Made by a program: the position numbers and the translations under genes. The notes below the pieces were generated by a model, which saw only the letters and a list, made by a program, of their open reading frames with translations, was not told the origin of the DNA and made no database searches. DNA of 64,000 nucleotides from Fumia xinanensis (GTDB lineage Bacteria > Bacillota > Clostridia > Oscillospirales > Ruminococcaceae). Shown one piece after another: positions 17,498-25,508 of this stretch (position 1 is the stretch's first letter; the number at the start of each line of letters is the position of its first letter). The DNA lies in NCBI RefSeq assembly GCF_014384905.1, contig NZ_JACRSV010000002.1, forward strand, positions 558,001-622,000, written 5' to 3'.

Positions 17498-18766
17498 GTG
17501 AAGAAAGAGAACAATACTCCGGAAAAACAGGCAAAGACCTACGACATCGAAGAATACCGCCGGAAAAAACAGCGGAAAAAATGGCGCAACCGCCTGATTA
17601 CCGGCCTTACTGTCGTCGTCATCCTCGTGGGAGTGGCCGTGGGCATCTATTTCTACCAAAATTACGATTTGCAGGGCCTTATGGAGAGCGCCAAGGGTTC
17701 AAGCGACAGCGAGGGCACCGGCACTTTGAGCCAGAGCTTTCCTGTTTCCCTCACCGGCATCACCCCTTTGTCCATCAGCCAGTCGGGGGACAACCTGGTA
17801 CTGCTGACAAACGAGGAGGAGATGCTTTACAGCGGCGGAAACGCTGGGCATCACTTCAACCACCGGTTCACAAACCCGGTGGTCCGGCAGGCGGGGGGGA
17901 GAATCCTCACCTATGACCGGGGCGGCTACGGCTACCGCATTGACAGCGGCTCGGGGCTCCACCTGAACAGCCGGATGGAGAACACCATCCTCACCGGCAC
18001 CATCAGCGAAAAGAGAAGCTACGCCATTGTCACCAAGGAGGCCCGTTACGCCGGAAGCGTCACTGTTTACAGCAAGGGGAACGAGGAAATCTTAAAGTGG
18101 TACTCGGCGTCGGAACAGATCGCCGACGTGGCCATCTCCCCCGACGACCGGTATCTGGCGGTGGCCTGTGTGGGCTTTGAGGGCGGGGTGCTCAGTTCGA
18201 AGCTCTACGTCATCGACCTGAAGCGCCAGAGCGAGGAAGCAAAGGCGGTCATCACCTTCAGCGGCGCTCTGCCGGTGGCTCTCGACTACAAGAAAAACGG
18301 CCAGATCCACCTTGTCACCGACGTGGGAGTGGGCATCGTCTCCAAGGACTTTTCCTCCCAGCGGACGGCGGCCTATGCAAACGGCCTTTATCAGTACCAT
18401 TTTACAAACGACCGCACCTACGTCCTCACCACCGACACAAACTCGGTGTCCTGTTCCATCCTGATGACCGACGGGGAGACGGAGAAGGTCGCCACGCTAA
18501 AAGGCGAGGTGCTGGATGTTTCCGACAACGGGAAAAACCTCTTCGTGCTGGGCAAAAGCGTCATCACGGTGCTCGACCGGGAGCTTTCGGCCACCGGGAC
18601 CCTCAAGGTGTCAAACGACGTCTACGGCATCGAGGCCATCGGCGGGAGCGTTTACCTTTTAAGCAGCAACTCTCTGGACGTGATGAGCGCAGATCCGGAA
18701 AAAGCGGAGGAAAGCTCCCCTGCTTCCGAGGGTGAAAACAGCGCCCCCCAGCCGGCCGCGTCCTGA
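17498..18766 (+). CDS. DUF5711-like membrane-anchored beta-propeller protein
   Basis: 422 residues from a GTG at 17498 (GGGAGAGAAGACT upstream). A basic N-terminus (EEYRRKKQRKKWRN) precedes one membrane helix (LITGLTVVVILVGVAVGIYF, about residues 31-50). The large extracellular part is made of WD-like/quinoprotein-like blades, for example SISQSGDNLVLLTNEEEMLY, VAISPDDRYLAVACVGF and VLDVSDNGKNLFVLG. It resembles DUF5711 proteins of Clostridia, whose role is unknown. The Pro/Ser-rich C-terminal tail is disordered. It begins about 200 bp after truA. Confidence 0.65.
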   Translation: MKKENNTPEKQAKTYDIEEYRRKKQRKKWRNRLITGLTVVVILVGVAVGIYFYQNYDLQGLMESAKGSSDSEGTGTLSQSFPVSLTGITPLSISQSGDNLVLLTNEEEMLYSGGNAGHHFNHRFTNPVVRQAGGRILTYDRGGYGYRIDSGSGLHLNSRMENTILTGTISEKRSYAIVTKEARYAGSVTVYSKGNEEILKWYSASEQIADVAISPDDRYLAVACVGFEGGVLSSKLYVIDLKRQSEEAKAVITFSGALPVALDYKKNGQIHLVTDVGVGIVSKDFSSQRTAAYANGLYQYHFTNDRTYVLTTDTNSVSCSILMTDGETEKVATLKGEVLDVSDNGKNLFVLGKSVITVLDRELSATGTLKVSNDVYGIEAIGGSVYLLSSNSLDVMSADPEKAEESSPASEGENSAPQPAAS

Positions 18767-18946
18767 TATACAAAGCCCGCGGCAAAAAGGCGGAAGCCGT
18801 TTGTTTACCGGTACGGCAGCCGCCCTCCAAAACAGGCGCTTCCGGCGCCTATGGGCGGCCCAAGGGCTTTTTTGACAGAAGTGACACGTCCGCGCAAGGC
18901 GTTTTCCGTCATCTGCATTTTTATGAAACCGAGAAAGGAGCGCGCC

Positions 18947-19717
18947 ATGAACATCACTGCAATTATTCTCGATCTACTGCTTGTTGCGGCAATAATTTAC
19001 TATTTCGGCCACGGCTGGCGCAAGGGCTTTTTGTCCACCCTGGTCCATGTGGTGGGATATGTTTTGGCCCTTGCCGGCGCTTATATCGGCAGCCGGGCGC
19101 TGGCTGAGACCACCTACCAGCTCTTTATCCGGCAAAAGCTTGTCCAGTCGGTGAGCGACGCGCTGCAAAATTCCGCCGCCTCCGCCGACGTGACCGCCTC
19201 CATTGGGGCGGTGCTGGAATCGGTGCCCAAACTGCTCAGAAGCTTTGTCACCACCTTTTTCGGGGGGATGGAAGGCCTGACCAAAGAGTTCGGCAGCACC
19301 CTCGCGGGCGCCGCCGATTCGGTGAGCGCCACCATTGCCGACCAGATGCTTTATCCCATTATATACACCCTTTTGCAGGCGCTGTTTTTCCTGCTTTTGT
19401 TCTTTGCCATCATGGTCATCGTCCGGTCGCTTTCCAAAGTGTTCCGGGGGGTGCGCCATATTCCTCTCATCGGGCCGGTGAACTCGCTTTTGGGCGGCGT
19501 TCTGGGCCTTGTACAGGCGGCTGTGGTCATCCTCATCGTGGTGATGGCGTTAAACCTTCTCATCGGCGTCACTGGGGACGGCATCCCGTACCTCAACAAC
19601 GAGGCCATCTCGAAGACCTATCTCTTTCATTTTATTTACGACTGGAACCCTATCGGCGGCGTTTCAGCGAGCCTGGGGGACCTGGGGCTCAGCGCCCTCG
19701 GCCTGCTCCCGGTTTAG
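18947..19717 (+). CDS. CvpA-family membrane protein
   Basis: 256 residues from the ATG at 18947 (GAAAGGAG upstream). The N-terminal helix pair LDLLLVAAIIYYFGHGWRKG then FLSTLVHVVGYVLALAGAYIG is the CvpA signature. Two more helices near residues 142-165 and 185-205 flank the conserved RSLSKVFRGVRHIPLIGPVN. E. coli CvpA is linked to colicin V production and bile tolerance; in Firmicutes the role is poorly defined. Confidence 0.8.
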   Translation: MNITAIILDLLLVAAIIYYFGHGWRKGFLSTLVHVVGYVLALAGAYIGSRALAETTYQLFIRQKLVQSVSDALQNSAASADVTASIGAVLESVPKLLRSFVTTFFGGMEGLTKEFGSTLAGAADSVSATIADQMLYPIIYTLLQALFFLLLFFAIMVIVRSLSKVFRGVRHIPLIGPVNSLLGGVLGLVQAAVVILIVVMALNLLIGVTGDGIPYLNNEAISKTYLFHFIYDWNPIGGVSASLGDLGLSALGLLPV

Positions 19718-19962
19718 CCGCTGGGCCGGCAGCCGCCTGAAACCGCCTTTTTTGTGTCGGATTTCCCGCTGTTTTTCGGAACTGCGGGGCTTTTGCAGGC
19801 GGCGGGCGCCCGCCCAAACCGAAGTTTCCGTGAAATCGCGGTGGACGGCGCTTCGTATGCTGCCTACAGTTCGCGATGCACCGTGGAGAGCCAGCCGCTT
19901 CCGTTTTCCCGCCGGATTTTCGGCCTTTATTTGATTCTGCCCGAAAGGATGAATGCTGTTCT

Positions 19963-20493
19963 ATGAACCTGCCAAACGCGCTGACCATCGTGCGCCTGAT
20001 TTTGGTGCCGGTGTTCGCGGCCGCCTATTTTCTCGTACCGGAAAATTATTTTTACCTGCCGGCCATTATTTTGCTCCTGTCGGGCCTCACCGACATGCTG
20101 GACGGGTACTTCGCCCGGCGCTTCCACGAAATCACCCCGTTGGGGCAGTTTCTCGACCCCCTTGCCGACAAGCTCACCATGTTTACCGTTATCATCTGCC
20201 TTTCGGTGAGCCACCGGGCGGTTTTGATGCTGTTTCTCATCTTTGTGGTGAAGGAACTGGCTTTGGCCGTCATCGGCCTCGCTCTCCTCAAAAGCTGGCG
20301 CAATTCCATCCCGGCAAAATGGTACGGCAAAGTGACGACGATCCTGCTTTACGCCCTGCTCTGCGCGGCGCTCATCTTCCCCAAGATGCCGGAAAGCCTG
20401 CTGTTTACCCTGGCTCTCATCCCCGCCGCCTTCATCATTCTGTCATTTATTTTTTACTTAAAAGAGATTATTAAAAGAAAAGATGCATTATAA
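19963..20493 (+). CDS. pgsA: CDP-alcohol phosphatidyltransferase, PgsA-like
   Basis: 176 residues from the ATG at 19963. The N-terminus MNLPNALTIVRLILVPVF and the catalytic signature D-G-x2-A-R-x8-G-x3-D-x3-D (from LTDMLDGYFARRF to GQFLDPLADKL) define the family. Several membrane helices follow. PgsA joins CDP-diacylglycerol and glycerol 3-phosphate in phosphatidylglycerol synthesis; a cardiolipin-synthase-like relative cannot be excluded. Confidence 0.85.
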   Translation: MNLPNALTIVRLILVPVFAAAYFLVPENYFYLPAIILLLSGLTDMLDGYFARRFHEITPLGQFLDPLADKLTMFTVIICLSVSHRAVLMLFLIFVVKELALAVIGLALLKSWRNSIPAKWYGKVTTILLYALLCAALIFPKMPESLLFTLALIPAAFIILSFIFYLKEIIKRKDAL

Positions 20494-20658
20494 TGATAAG
20501 AGGGGAATTCTAAAAAGGCCGCCTGCTGCTGTCAGGTGAATTTTTTCCCTAAAAAGTGAAAATCTGCTGAAAACGGGCCTGTCCCGTATCATAAATAGGC
20601 GCCCGGACAGCGGGCCGCCGGGTTTCCCGCTGAGGGAAACGGAAAGGAACCACGATAC

Positions 20659-22971
20659 ATGGATATGTTGTGCTGTAAATGCAAAAAACGGCCGGCAATG
20701 TTGTTTGTCGCAAAATTTGACGGAAAGGATATGGTCAACGAAGGCTACTGCCTCAAATGTGCGTCGGAGCTGGGACTGCCCCAGGTGAAGTCGATGATGG
20801 ACAGCATGGGCATCACCCAGGAGGATCTCGACAACTTTGACGAGCAGCTGGATAACCTTGATAACGATATGTTCGAGCTGGGCGGAGCTGAGACCATGCC
20901 GCCCTTTATTCAGAAGATGTTCGGGAACATCACCCCCAAGGACGGGGCGGGGGAGGAAGAGGAGAATTTTGACGATTCCGCTTTGCCCGTCGAGATTCCC
21001 GACGAGGAGCCCCGCACTTCCCGCACCCAGAACAAAAAAGAGTCCCGCAAGGATCGCCAGAAACGCAAGTATTTGGACAACTTCTGCACCAACTTAAACG
21101 AAAAAGCAAAAGAACATAAGATGGACCGGATCGTCGGACGTGACGCCGAGATTTATCGGGTGGAGCAAATCCTCAGCCGCCGGCAGAAGAATAACCCCTG
21201 CCTCATCGGTGAGCCGGGCGTGGGCAAAACCGCCATCGCCGAGGGAATCGCCCAGAAAATCGTCAGCGGGGACGTGCCCTTTCGGCTGCTGGACAAGGAA
21301 GTGTACCTTCTCGACCTGACCGCTCTGGTGGCCGGAACCCAGTTTAGGGGCCAGTTCGAAAGCCGGGTCAAAGGCCTCATCGACGAGGTGAAGGCCAAAG
21401 GAAACGTCATCCTCTTTATCGACGAGGTTCACACCTTAGTCGGCACCGGCGATTCCGAAGGCTCCATGAGCGCCGCCAACATCATGAAACCCGCTTTGTC
21501 CCGGGGTGAAATCCAGGTCATCGGCGCCACTACCTTCGGCGAGTACCGCAAGCACATCGAGAAGGATTCCGCTTTGGAGCGCCGCTTCCAGCCGGTGAAA
21601 ATCGAAGAGCCCACCATCGCCCAGACCATTGAGGTGCTAAAGGGCATCCGGGAATACTACCAGAACCACCACAAGGTGCTCATCCCCGACGAGATCGTCA
21701 ACGCCTGCGCCAACCTGTCCGAGCGGTACATCACCGACCGGTTCCTGCCCGACAAGGCCATCGACCTCTTAGACGAGTCGGCGGCCTGCGCTTCCATCAA
21801 GAGCACGGTGCTCACCGACTGCGAGAAGCTCAATAAGCGGCTCAAGGGCCTCTATGACACCGAAGCCGAACTGGAAGCCGTAACTGAAAACCCCGACTAC
21901 GAAGCCATCGCCAGGACTAAGGGCGAGATCATCATGGTGAAGGAACAGCTCAAGGAGCTGGAGCCGAAAGTCAAAGACGTGAAAGTCACCATGGAGGACG
22001 TGGCCAAGGTCATCGAGCTTTGGACCGGCATCCCCGCGGAAAAAGTCAGCCGCAACGAGGGCGAAAAGCTCCAGGAGCTGGAGGACGAACTGAAAGCGAA
22101 AATCATCGGCCAGGACGAGGCCATCGAAGCCGTCGTCAAGGCCATCCGCCGCTCCAAAGTGCGGCTCAATGTGAAAAAACGCCCCGCCTCCTTCATCTTT
22201 GTCGGCCCCACCGGTGTGGGTAAGACAGAGCTTGTCAAGGTGCTGGCCGAAGGGCTGTTCGACAAAGTGGACCCGCTGATTCGGGTGGATATGTCGGAAT
22301 ACATGGAAAAACACACCGTTTCAAGGCTCGTCGGGTCGCCCCCCGGCTACGTGGGCTTCGACGAGGCGGGCCAGCTCACCGAAAAGGTGCGCCGCCGCCC
22401 CTACTCCGTCGTGCTGTTCGACGAAATCGAGAAGGCCCATCCCGACGTGATGAACATCCTCCTGCAAATCCTCGACGAGGGCCGCATCACCGACGCACAG
22501 GGCCGCACCGTCAATTTTGAGAACACGGTGGTCGTCATGACCAGCAACGCCGGCTCCAACGACAAGAGCGGCGTGGTGGGCTTCAACAAGGACGCGAAGG
22601 CCGTGACCAAGGAAAAGGCCATGAAAGGCCTTTCGAGCTTCCTGCGGCCGGAATTTATGGCGCGGGTCGATGAAATCGTCGTCTTTAACCCGTTGAGCCG
22701 CGACAATCTCAAAGACATTGCCAAGCTCATGCTGGAGGAAATGCGCAAACCTCTCGAAGATTTGGGTCTGGGCCTCCAGTACGACGAAAAAGCGCTCGAA
22801 GTGCTGGCCGACAAGTCCCAAAACGGCAAATTCGCCGCGAGAGACCTTCGGAGCACCATCCGCCGGGAGGTGGAAGACAAGATTTCCATGCTGGTCATCT
22901 CCACCATGAAGAACAAAAAAGAAATTTTCGTCAGCGCCGACGAAAAGGATATCATCGTTTCGATGATTTAG
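20659..22971 (+). CDS. clpE: Clp protease ATPase subunit ClpE
   Basis: 770 residues. The N-terminus carries a small zinc-binding segment (MLCCKCKKRP and GYCLKCASELG, four cysteines in two pairs), which distinguishes ClpE from ClpC. Two AAA+ modules follow: Walker A GEPGVGKTAIAEG and Walker B VILFIDEVHTLVG in the first; GPTGVGKTELVKVLAEG and VVLFDEIEKAHPD in the second, with a UVR-like/coiled middle segment between. The tail has the C-terminal D2-small domain. It unfolds proteins for ClpP. I saw no CtsR or CIRCE operator in the 165-bp upstream gap. Confidence 0.92.
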   Translation: MDMLCCKCKKRPAMLFVAKFDGKDMVNEGYCLKCASELGLPQVKSMMDSMGITQEDLDNFDEQLDNLDNDMFELGGAETMPPFIQKMFGNITPKDGAGEEEENFDDSALPVEIPDEEPRTSRTQNKKESRKDRQKRKYLDNFCTNLNEKAKEHKMDRIVGRDAEIYRVEQILSRRQKNNPCLIGEPGVGKTAIAEGIAQKIVSGDVPFRLLDKEVYLLDLTALVAGTQFRGQFESRVKGLIDEVKAKGNVILFIDEVHTLVGTGDSEGSMSAANIMKPALSRGEIQVIGATTFGEYRKHIEKDSALERRFQPVKIEEPTIAQTIEVLKGIREYYQNHHKVLIPDEIVNACANLSERYITDRFLPDKAIDLLDESAACASIKSTVLTDCEKLNKRLKGLYDTEAELEAVTENPDYEAIARTKGEIIMVKEQLKELEPKVKDVKVTMEDVAKVIELWTGIPAEKVSRNEGEKLQELEDELKAKIIGQDEAIEAVVKAIRRSKVRLNVKKRPASFIFVGPTGVGKTELVKVLAEGLFDKVDPLIRVDMSEYMEKHTVSRLVGSPPGYVGFDEAGQLTEKVRRRPYSVVLFDEIEKAHPDVMNILLQILDEGRITDAQGRTVNFENTVVVMTSNAGSNDKSGVVGFNKDAKAVTKEKAMKGLSSFLRPEFMARVDEIVVFNPLSRDNLKDIAKLMLEEMRKPLEDLGLGLQYDEKALEVLADKSQNGKFAARDLRSTIRREVEDKISMLVISTMKNKKEIFVSADEKDIIVSMI

Positions 22972-22986
22972 TGCTGAAGCGAAACA

Positions 22987-23020
22987 AACCGCCTGGAACA
23001 AATCGTTCCGGGCGGTTTTT
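22987..23020 (+). terminator. Rho-independent terminator of clpE
   Basis: AACCGCC-T-GGAAC pairs with GTTCC-G-GGCGGTT followed by TTT, 15 bases after the stop codon. Confidence 0.9.
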
Positions 23021-23024
23021 GCGT

Positions 23025-23069
23025 CTAAAAAGGTCCCCCGACAGACGGAGTTTTCCAGTCTGCCGGGGG
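23025..23069 (-). terminator. Terminator downstream of the first SLOG-like gene
   Basis: On the minus strand CCCCCGGCAGACT... pairs with ...GTCTGTCGGGGG and is followed by ACCTTTTTAG. A homologous hairpin lies at the same distance from the related gene at 47219. Confidence 0.6.
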
Positions 23070-23122
23070 CTATACCATAAGTGAAGCACAATTCCGCGGG
23101 GAAGTTCCCGCACGAAGCGCAT

Positions 23123-23587
23123 TTAGGAGTTGTCGTTTTGTTTTTTGCGGATTGCGATGTTGATGGGACGCAGGCCCAGCCCCTCGCCGTAAATGATGTC
23201 GCTTTGCGCCCCGCCGAAGTCGGTGAGCTGGAAGTAGACCATGAACCGGGAATGTTCGATGGCGATGCGGCTGACGGAAAAGGACGGGTCCGATTCGGGC
23301 CGCAGGCAAATTACGGCGTCGAAGTCGTATTCCGACTTGGTGAGCAGATTGATGTCGGTCCCGAGAAGAACGGCTTTAATGGGGATATAGCTGTAGGTTT
23401 GCTGAAGGACACGCAGGGTCTTGAGACAGAGCCGTTCGAAGATGTCCAGCCCGAAAAAAAGGTAACAGGTCACCCCGTGGGCGATGAGATTATCGAATTC
23501 GTGTTCCAGCGTGGCTCGGTATCCGGGAGGAAGGTCGGGGCGGCCGATGATACAGCAGGTTGCAGCCCTAGAAGTCAGAAAACTCAT
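23123..23587 (-). CDS. SLOG/DUF1273-like protein, cassette A effector
   Basis: 154 residues. The N-terminal strand and loop TCCIIGRPDLP resembles the TCCxTGHR start of DUF1273/YpsA-type SLOG proteins. It is followed by a helix ending LIAHGVT, a second strand with the loop FGLDIFERLCL where SLOG proteins have a Gly-rich nucleotide loop, and a YSYIPIKAVLLG strand. This layout is the basis for the fold guess; the Gly-rich loop is degenerate, so nucleotide binding is uncertain. About 130 of 150 residues match the gene at 62217. It is divergent from two XRE-type regulators (23700, 24090) that are unlike the regulator beside the 62217 gene. A promoter TTGCAC-N17-TATAAT (23672 back to 23644) lies between the 15-bp operator arms. 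Confidence 0.6.
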   Translation of the reverse strand: MSFLTSRAATCCIIGRPDLPPGYRATLEHEFDNLIAHGVTCYLFFGLDIFERLCLKTLRVLQQTYSYIPIKAVLLGTDINLLTKSEYDFDAVICLRPESDPSFSVSRIAIEHSRFMVYFQLTDFGGAQSDIIYGEGLGLRPINIAIRKKQNDNS

Positions 23588-23611
23588 GTATTATAACTCC
23601 TTAAAATTTTA

Positions 23612-23686
23612 TTTTGTCTCATTTTTACAACCGATTAAAATTTATTATAGGGTAAAATAAAACAAAGTGCAAAAAATGAGACAAAA
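23612..23686. promoter_or_regulatory. Operator/promoter region of cassette A
   Basis: A perfect 15-bp inverted repeat: TTTTGTCTCATTTTT at 23612-23626 and AAAAATGAGACAAAA at 23672-23686. The minus-strand promoter (GTGCAA at 23667-23672 and ATTATA at 23644-23649 as read on plus) lies between the arms, so a regulator bound to both arms should repress the effector gene. The right arm ends 13 bases before the regulator ATG. Confidence 0.75.
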
Positions 23687-23699
23687 AAGAGATGATTAG

Positions 23700-23948
23700 A
23701 TGCCAAAATCTAAAAGCAAACCTGAACAGAAAAATCTTATTGGAGCCCAGCTCAAAGATTTAAGAGCTCAAAATCATATTTCACAAAGAGATTTAGCACA
23801 TCAATTACAACTTTTGGGATTAAATGTTGATAAAAACGTTATCACGAGAATTGAAACCAACAAAAGATGCGTAAATGATTTTGAGATTCAAATAATTGCA
23901 AAATATTTTGATGTTTCATATAAGTATCTAATTGATGGTGAAGAGTAA
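23700..23948 (+). CDS. XRE-family regulator, cassette A copy 1
   Basis: 82 residues, one Cro/CI-type helix-turn-helix: LKDLRAQNHISQRDLAHQLQ, then VITRIETNKRCVNDFEIQII. The gene is clearly AT-rich compared with the GC-rich effector beside it, which suggests separate origin. It is head-to-head with the effector across a 15-bp inverted repeat, so autoregulation is likely. A second copy, about four fifths identical, lies at 24090 with its own copy of the operator. Confidence 0.85.
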   Translation: MPKSKSKPEQKNLIGAQLKDLRAQNHISQRDLAHQLQLLGLNVDKNVITRIETNKRCVNDFEIQIIAKYFDVSYKYLIDGEE

Positions 23949-24003
23949 GCCGAACAGTTTATTGCTGTTCGGTATTTTTCTTTTTAAGCGCACTTAAATT
24001 TTA

Positions 24004-24079
24004 TTTGTCTCACTTTTACAACCGATTATACCACTATTTTTTGTTAAAATCAAGAAAAAGTGCAAAAAATGAGACAAAA
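24004..24079. promoter_or_regulatory. Duplicated operator in front of regulator copy 2
   Basis: TTTGTCTCACTTTT at 24004-24017 and AAAAATGAGACAAAA at 24065-24079, with the shared segment ACAACCGATTA next to the left arm. It repeats the layout of 23612-23686, so the operator was duplicated together with the regulator gene. Confidence 0.75.
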
Positions 24080-24089
24080 GAGGTGCTAT

Positions 24090-24344
24090 ATGTCAAAGCC
24101 TAAAAGCAGAAACGGGAAGAAAAACCTGATTGGGCCTCAATTAAAAGCATTAAGGGCGAGGGATGATATTTCCCAAAGAGATTTGGCGGTTCAATTGCAG
24201 CTTCTCGGGTTGAATGTTGAAAAAGACGTTATAACAAGGATAGAAACAAATAAAAGGTATGTAAATGATTTTGAAATCCAAATCATCGCTAAATATTTTA
24301 AAGTTTCTTATCAATATCTGATTGATGGTGAAGAATGCCTATAA
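24090..24344 (+). CDS. XRE-family regulator, cassette A copy 2
   Basis: 84 residues from the ATG at 24090 (GAGGTG upstream); an in-frame ATG at 24060 lies within the operator and is unlikely. The helix-turn-helix core is nearly the same as in copy 1 (SQRDLAVQLQLLGLNVEKDV, NDFEIQIIAKYF), while the N-terminal tail and several surface positions differ. The two copies probably recognise the same TGTCTCA half-site. Confidence 0.83.
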   Translation: MSKPKSRNGKKNLIGPQLKALRARDDISQRDLAVQLQLLGLNVEKDVITRIETNKRYVNDFEIQIIAKYFKVSYQYLIDGEECL

Positions 24345-24380
24345 TGTTATGGAAAGCAAACCTGTTTTTATATTCCACCA

Positions 24381-24451
24381 GTAGGGGCGGCCATCGGCCG
24401 CCCGTGGTTTCACTGTTGCGTTTTGGTGGGGCGGCTGATAGCCGCCCCTAC
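24381..24451. repeat. Inverted pair of REP elements after cassette A
   Basis: GTAGGGGCGGCC-ATC-GGCCGCCCG at 24381-24404 and, in the opposite orientation, GGGGCGGCTGATAGCCGCCC-CTAC at 24427-24451. The rest of the 450-bp gap 24345-24794 holds only the tRNA promoter; an 85-codon open frame here starts inside the REP pair and is not convincing. Confidence 0.75.
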
Positions 24452-24676
24452 ATTTATCAGAAAAATTTTCTGCATAGAACTCCAATTTTCCGCCATACTA
24501 AAAAAGCTTGAGCTATATTTGCCGCCTTCATCCGCAGCCGGGATACAGCTTGTTTCCCAAAAGATGAAAAAATCCGTTTCCGGTTTGGAAAATTTGGAGC
24601 AAAAACAGCGTTTTTTCCCGGAAATCAGGGCTTTTACCGCCAAAAACAAAGAAGTGGAAAAATTAAGGGAAAACTA

Positions 24677-24705
24677 TTGACAAACATCGAGCCTTTTGTT
24701 ATAAT
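24677..24705 (+). promoter_or_regulatory. Consensus sigma-A promoter of the tRNA operon
   Basis: TTGACA at 24677-24682, 17 bp, TATAAT at 24700-24705. Both hexamers match the consensus exactly, as expected for a strong stable-RNA promoter; the first tRNA begins 90 bp downstream. Confidence 0.9.
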
Positions 24706-24794
24706 ATTACCTGTTGCTGAACAGGACCGGCATCCCTTCGCCGAAGAAGTCTGGCAGCAAAGAAAAAGGCAGCACTGCCTTGGTTGTCCCTTTT

Positions 24795-24868
24795 GCGGGT
24801 GTAGTTCAATGGTAGAATCCCAGCCTTCCAAGCTGGTCGCGTGGGTTCGATTCCCATCACCCGCTCCA
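24795..24868 (+). tRNA. tRNA-Gly (anticodon TCC)
   Basis: A 74-nt cloverleaf with acceptor GCGGGTG/CACCCGC, anticodon loop CTTCCAA, T-arm GGGTTCGATTCCC and encoded CCA. Confidence 0.95.
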
Positions 24869-24895
24869 ATCCGTCTTTTGAGGCGGATTTTATTT

Positions 24896-24972
24896 GCGCC
24901 CATAGCTCAGCTGGATAGAGCAACTGCCTTCTAAGCAGTAGGTCTCAGGTTCGAGTCCTGATGGGCGCGCCA
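24896..24972 (+). tRNA. tRNA-Arg (anticodon TCT)
   Basis: A 77-nt cloverleaf: acceptor GCGCCCA/TGGGCGC, D-arm AGCTCAGCTGGATAGAGC, anticodon loop CTTCTAA, T-arm CAGGTTCGAGTCCTG, CCA encoded. Confidence 0.95.
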
Positions 24973-24976
24973 ATAT

Positions 24977-25054
24977 GGTGGGTATAGCTCAGTTGGTTAG
25001 AGCGCCAGATTGTGGCTCTGGAGGTCGTGAGTTCGACTCTCATTACCCACCCCA
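24977..25054 (+). tRNA. tRNA-His (anticodon GTG)
   Basis: Acceptor GTGGGTA/TACCCAC with an extra 5' G at 24977 opposite a C discriminator, as required for tRNA-His; anticodon loop TTGTGGC; CCA encoded. Confidence 0.95.
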
Positions 25055-25059
25055 CATAT

Positions 25060-25135
25060 TGGGCTATAGCCAAGCGGTAAGGCACAGGACTTTGACTCCT
25101 GCATCCCGATGGTTCGAATCCATCTAGCCCAGCCA
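25060..25135 (+). tRNA. tRNA-Gln (anticodon TTG)
   Basis: Acceptor TGGGCTA/TAGCCCA, anticodon loop CTTTGAC, T-arm ATGGTTCGAATCCAT, CCA encoded. Confidence 0.95.
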
Positions 25136-25147
25136 TTTTTCTTTTAT

Positions 25148-25223
25148 TGGGGTGTCGCCAAGTGGTAAGGCAGCGGATTCTGGTTCCGCCATTCCGAGGG
25201 TTCAAATCCTTCCACCCCAGCCA
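25148..25223 (+). tRNA. tRNA-Gln (anticodon CTG)
   Basis: Acceptor TGGGGTG/CACCCCA, anticodon loop TTCTGGT, T-arm AGGGTTCAAATCCTT, CCA encoded. Last gene of the operon; a terminator follows at once. Confidence 0.95.
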
Positions 25224-25224
25224 A

Positions 25225-25260
25225 AACAAAACGCCGGTTTTTGACCGGCGTTTTGTTTTT
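25225..25260 (+). terminator. Terminator of the tRNA operon
   Basis: CAAAACGCCGGT-TTTTG-ACCGGCGTTTTG with a following T run, right after the CCA of tRNA-Gln(CTG). Confidence 0.92.
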
Positions 25261-25400
25261 GTATTCCAAGAAGAATTTGAACCGGAGCGATGTCTTTCCA
25301 CCCCAGCCAGAAAATAAAGAACCGGCCATTGACTGGTTCTTTATTTTTGTTCCAAGAATGATTTTAACCGAGTCAACATCCTTCTATCAGTGATAATTAA
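25261..25400 (+). repeat. Decayed tandem copies of a tRNA 3' end plus terminator
   Basis: TTCCACCCCAGCCA, the 3' end of tRNA-Gln(CTG), reappears at about 25296-25309 without the rest of the tRNA. A second terminator follows (AAATAAAGAACC to GGTTCTTTATTT, about 25313-25346). The preceding TTCCAAGAA-GAATTTGAACCG and the later TTCCAAGAATGATTTTAACCG (from about 25350) are diverged copies of one unit. This is best read as remnants of tRNA-operon duplication. Confidence 0.5.
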
Positions 25401-25508
25401 AGCGCCGGTTTTTGGAGACGGTCCGGTAATTTGGCGGAAGCCGCTGGGAATGGCATATCGCCCGCTAGTAAAACGGCAATTACTGGAAAAATACCTTTCC
25501 TCACCGGT

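Noticed and set aside
20494..20658. CtsR or CIRCE operator before clpE
   Set aside because: No GGTCAAA direct repeat and no TTAGCACTC inverted repeat could be found in the gap.
24423..24680. 85-codon frame between the REP pair and the tRNA promoter
   Set aside because: It starts inside a REP element, has no ribosome site and runs up to the -35 box of the tRNA promoter.
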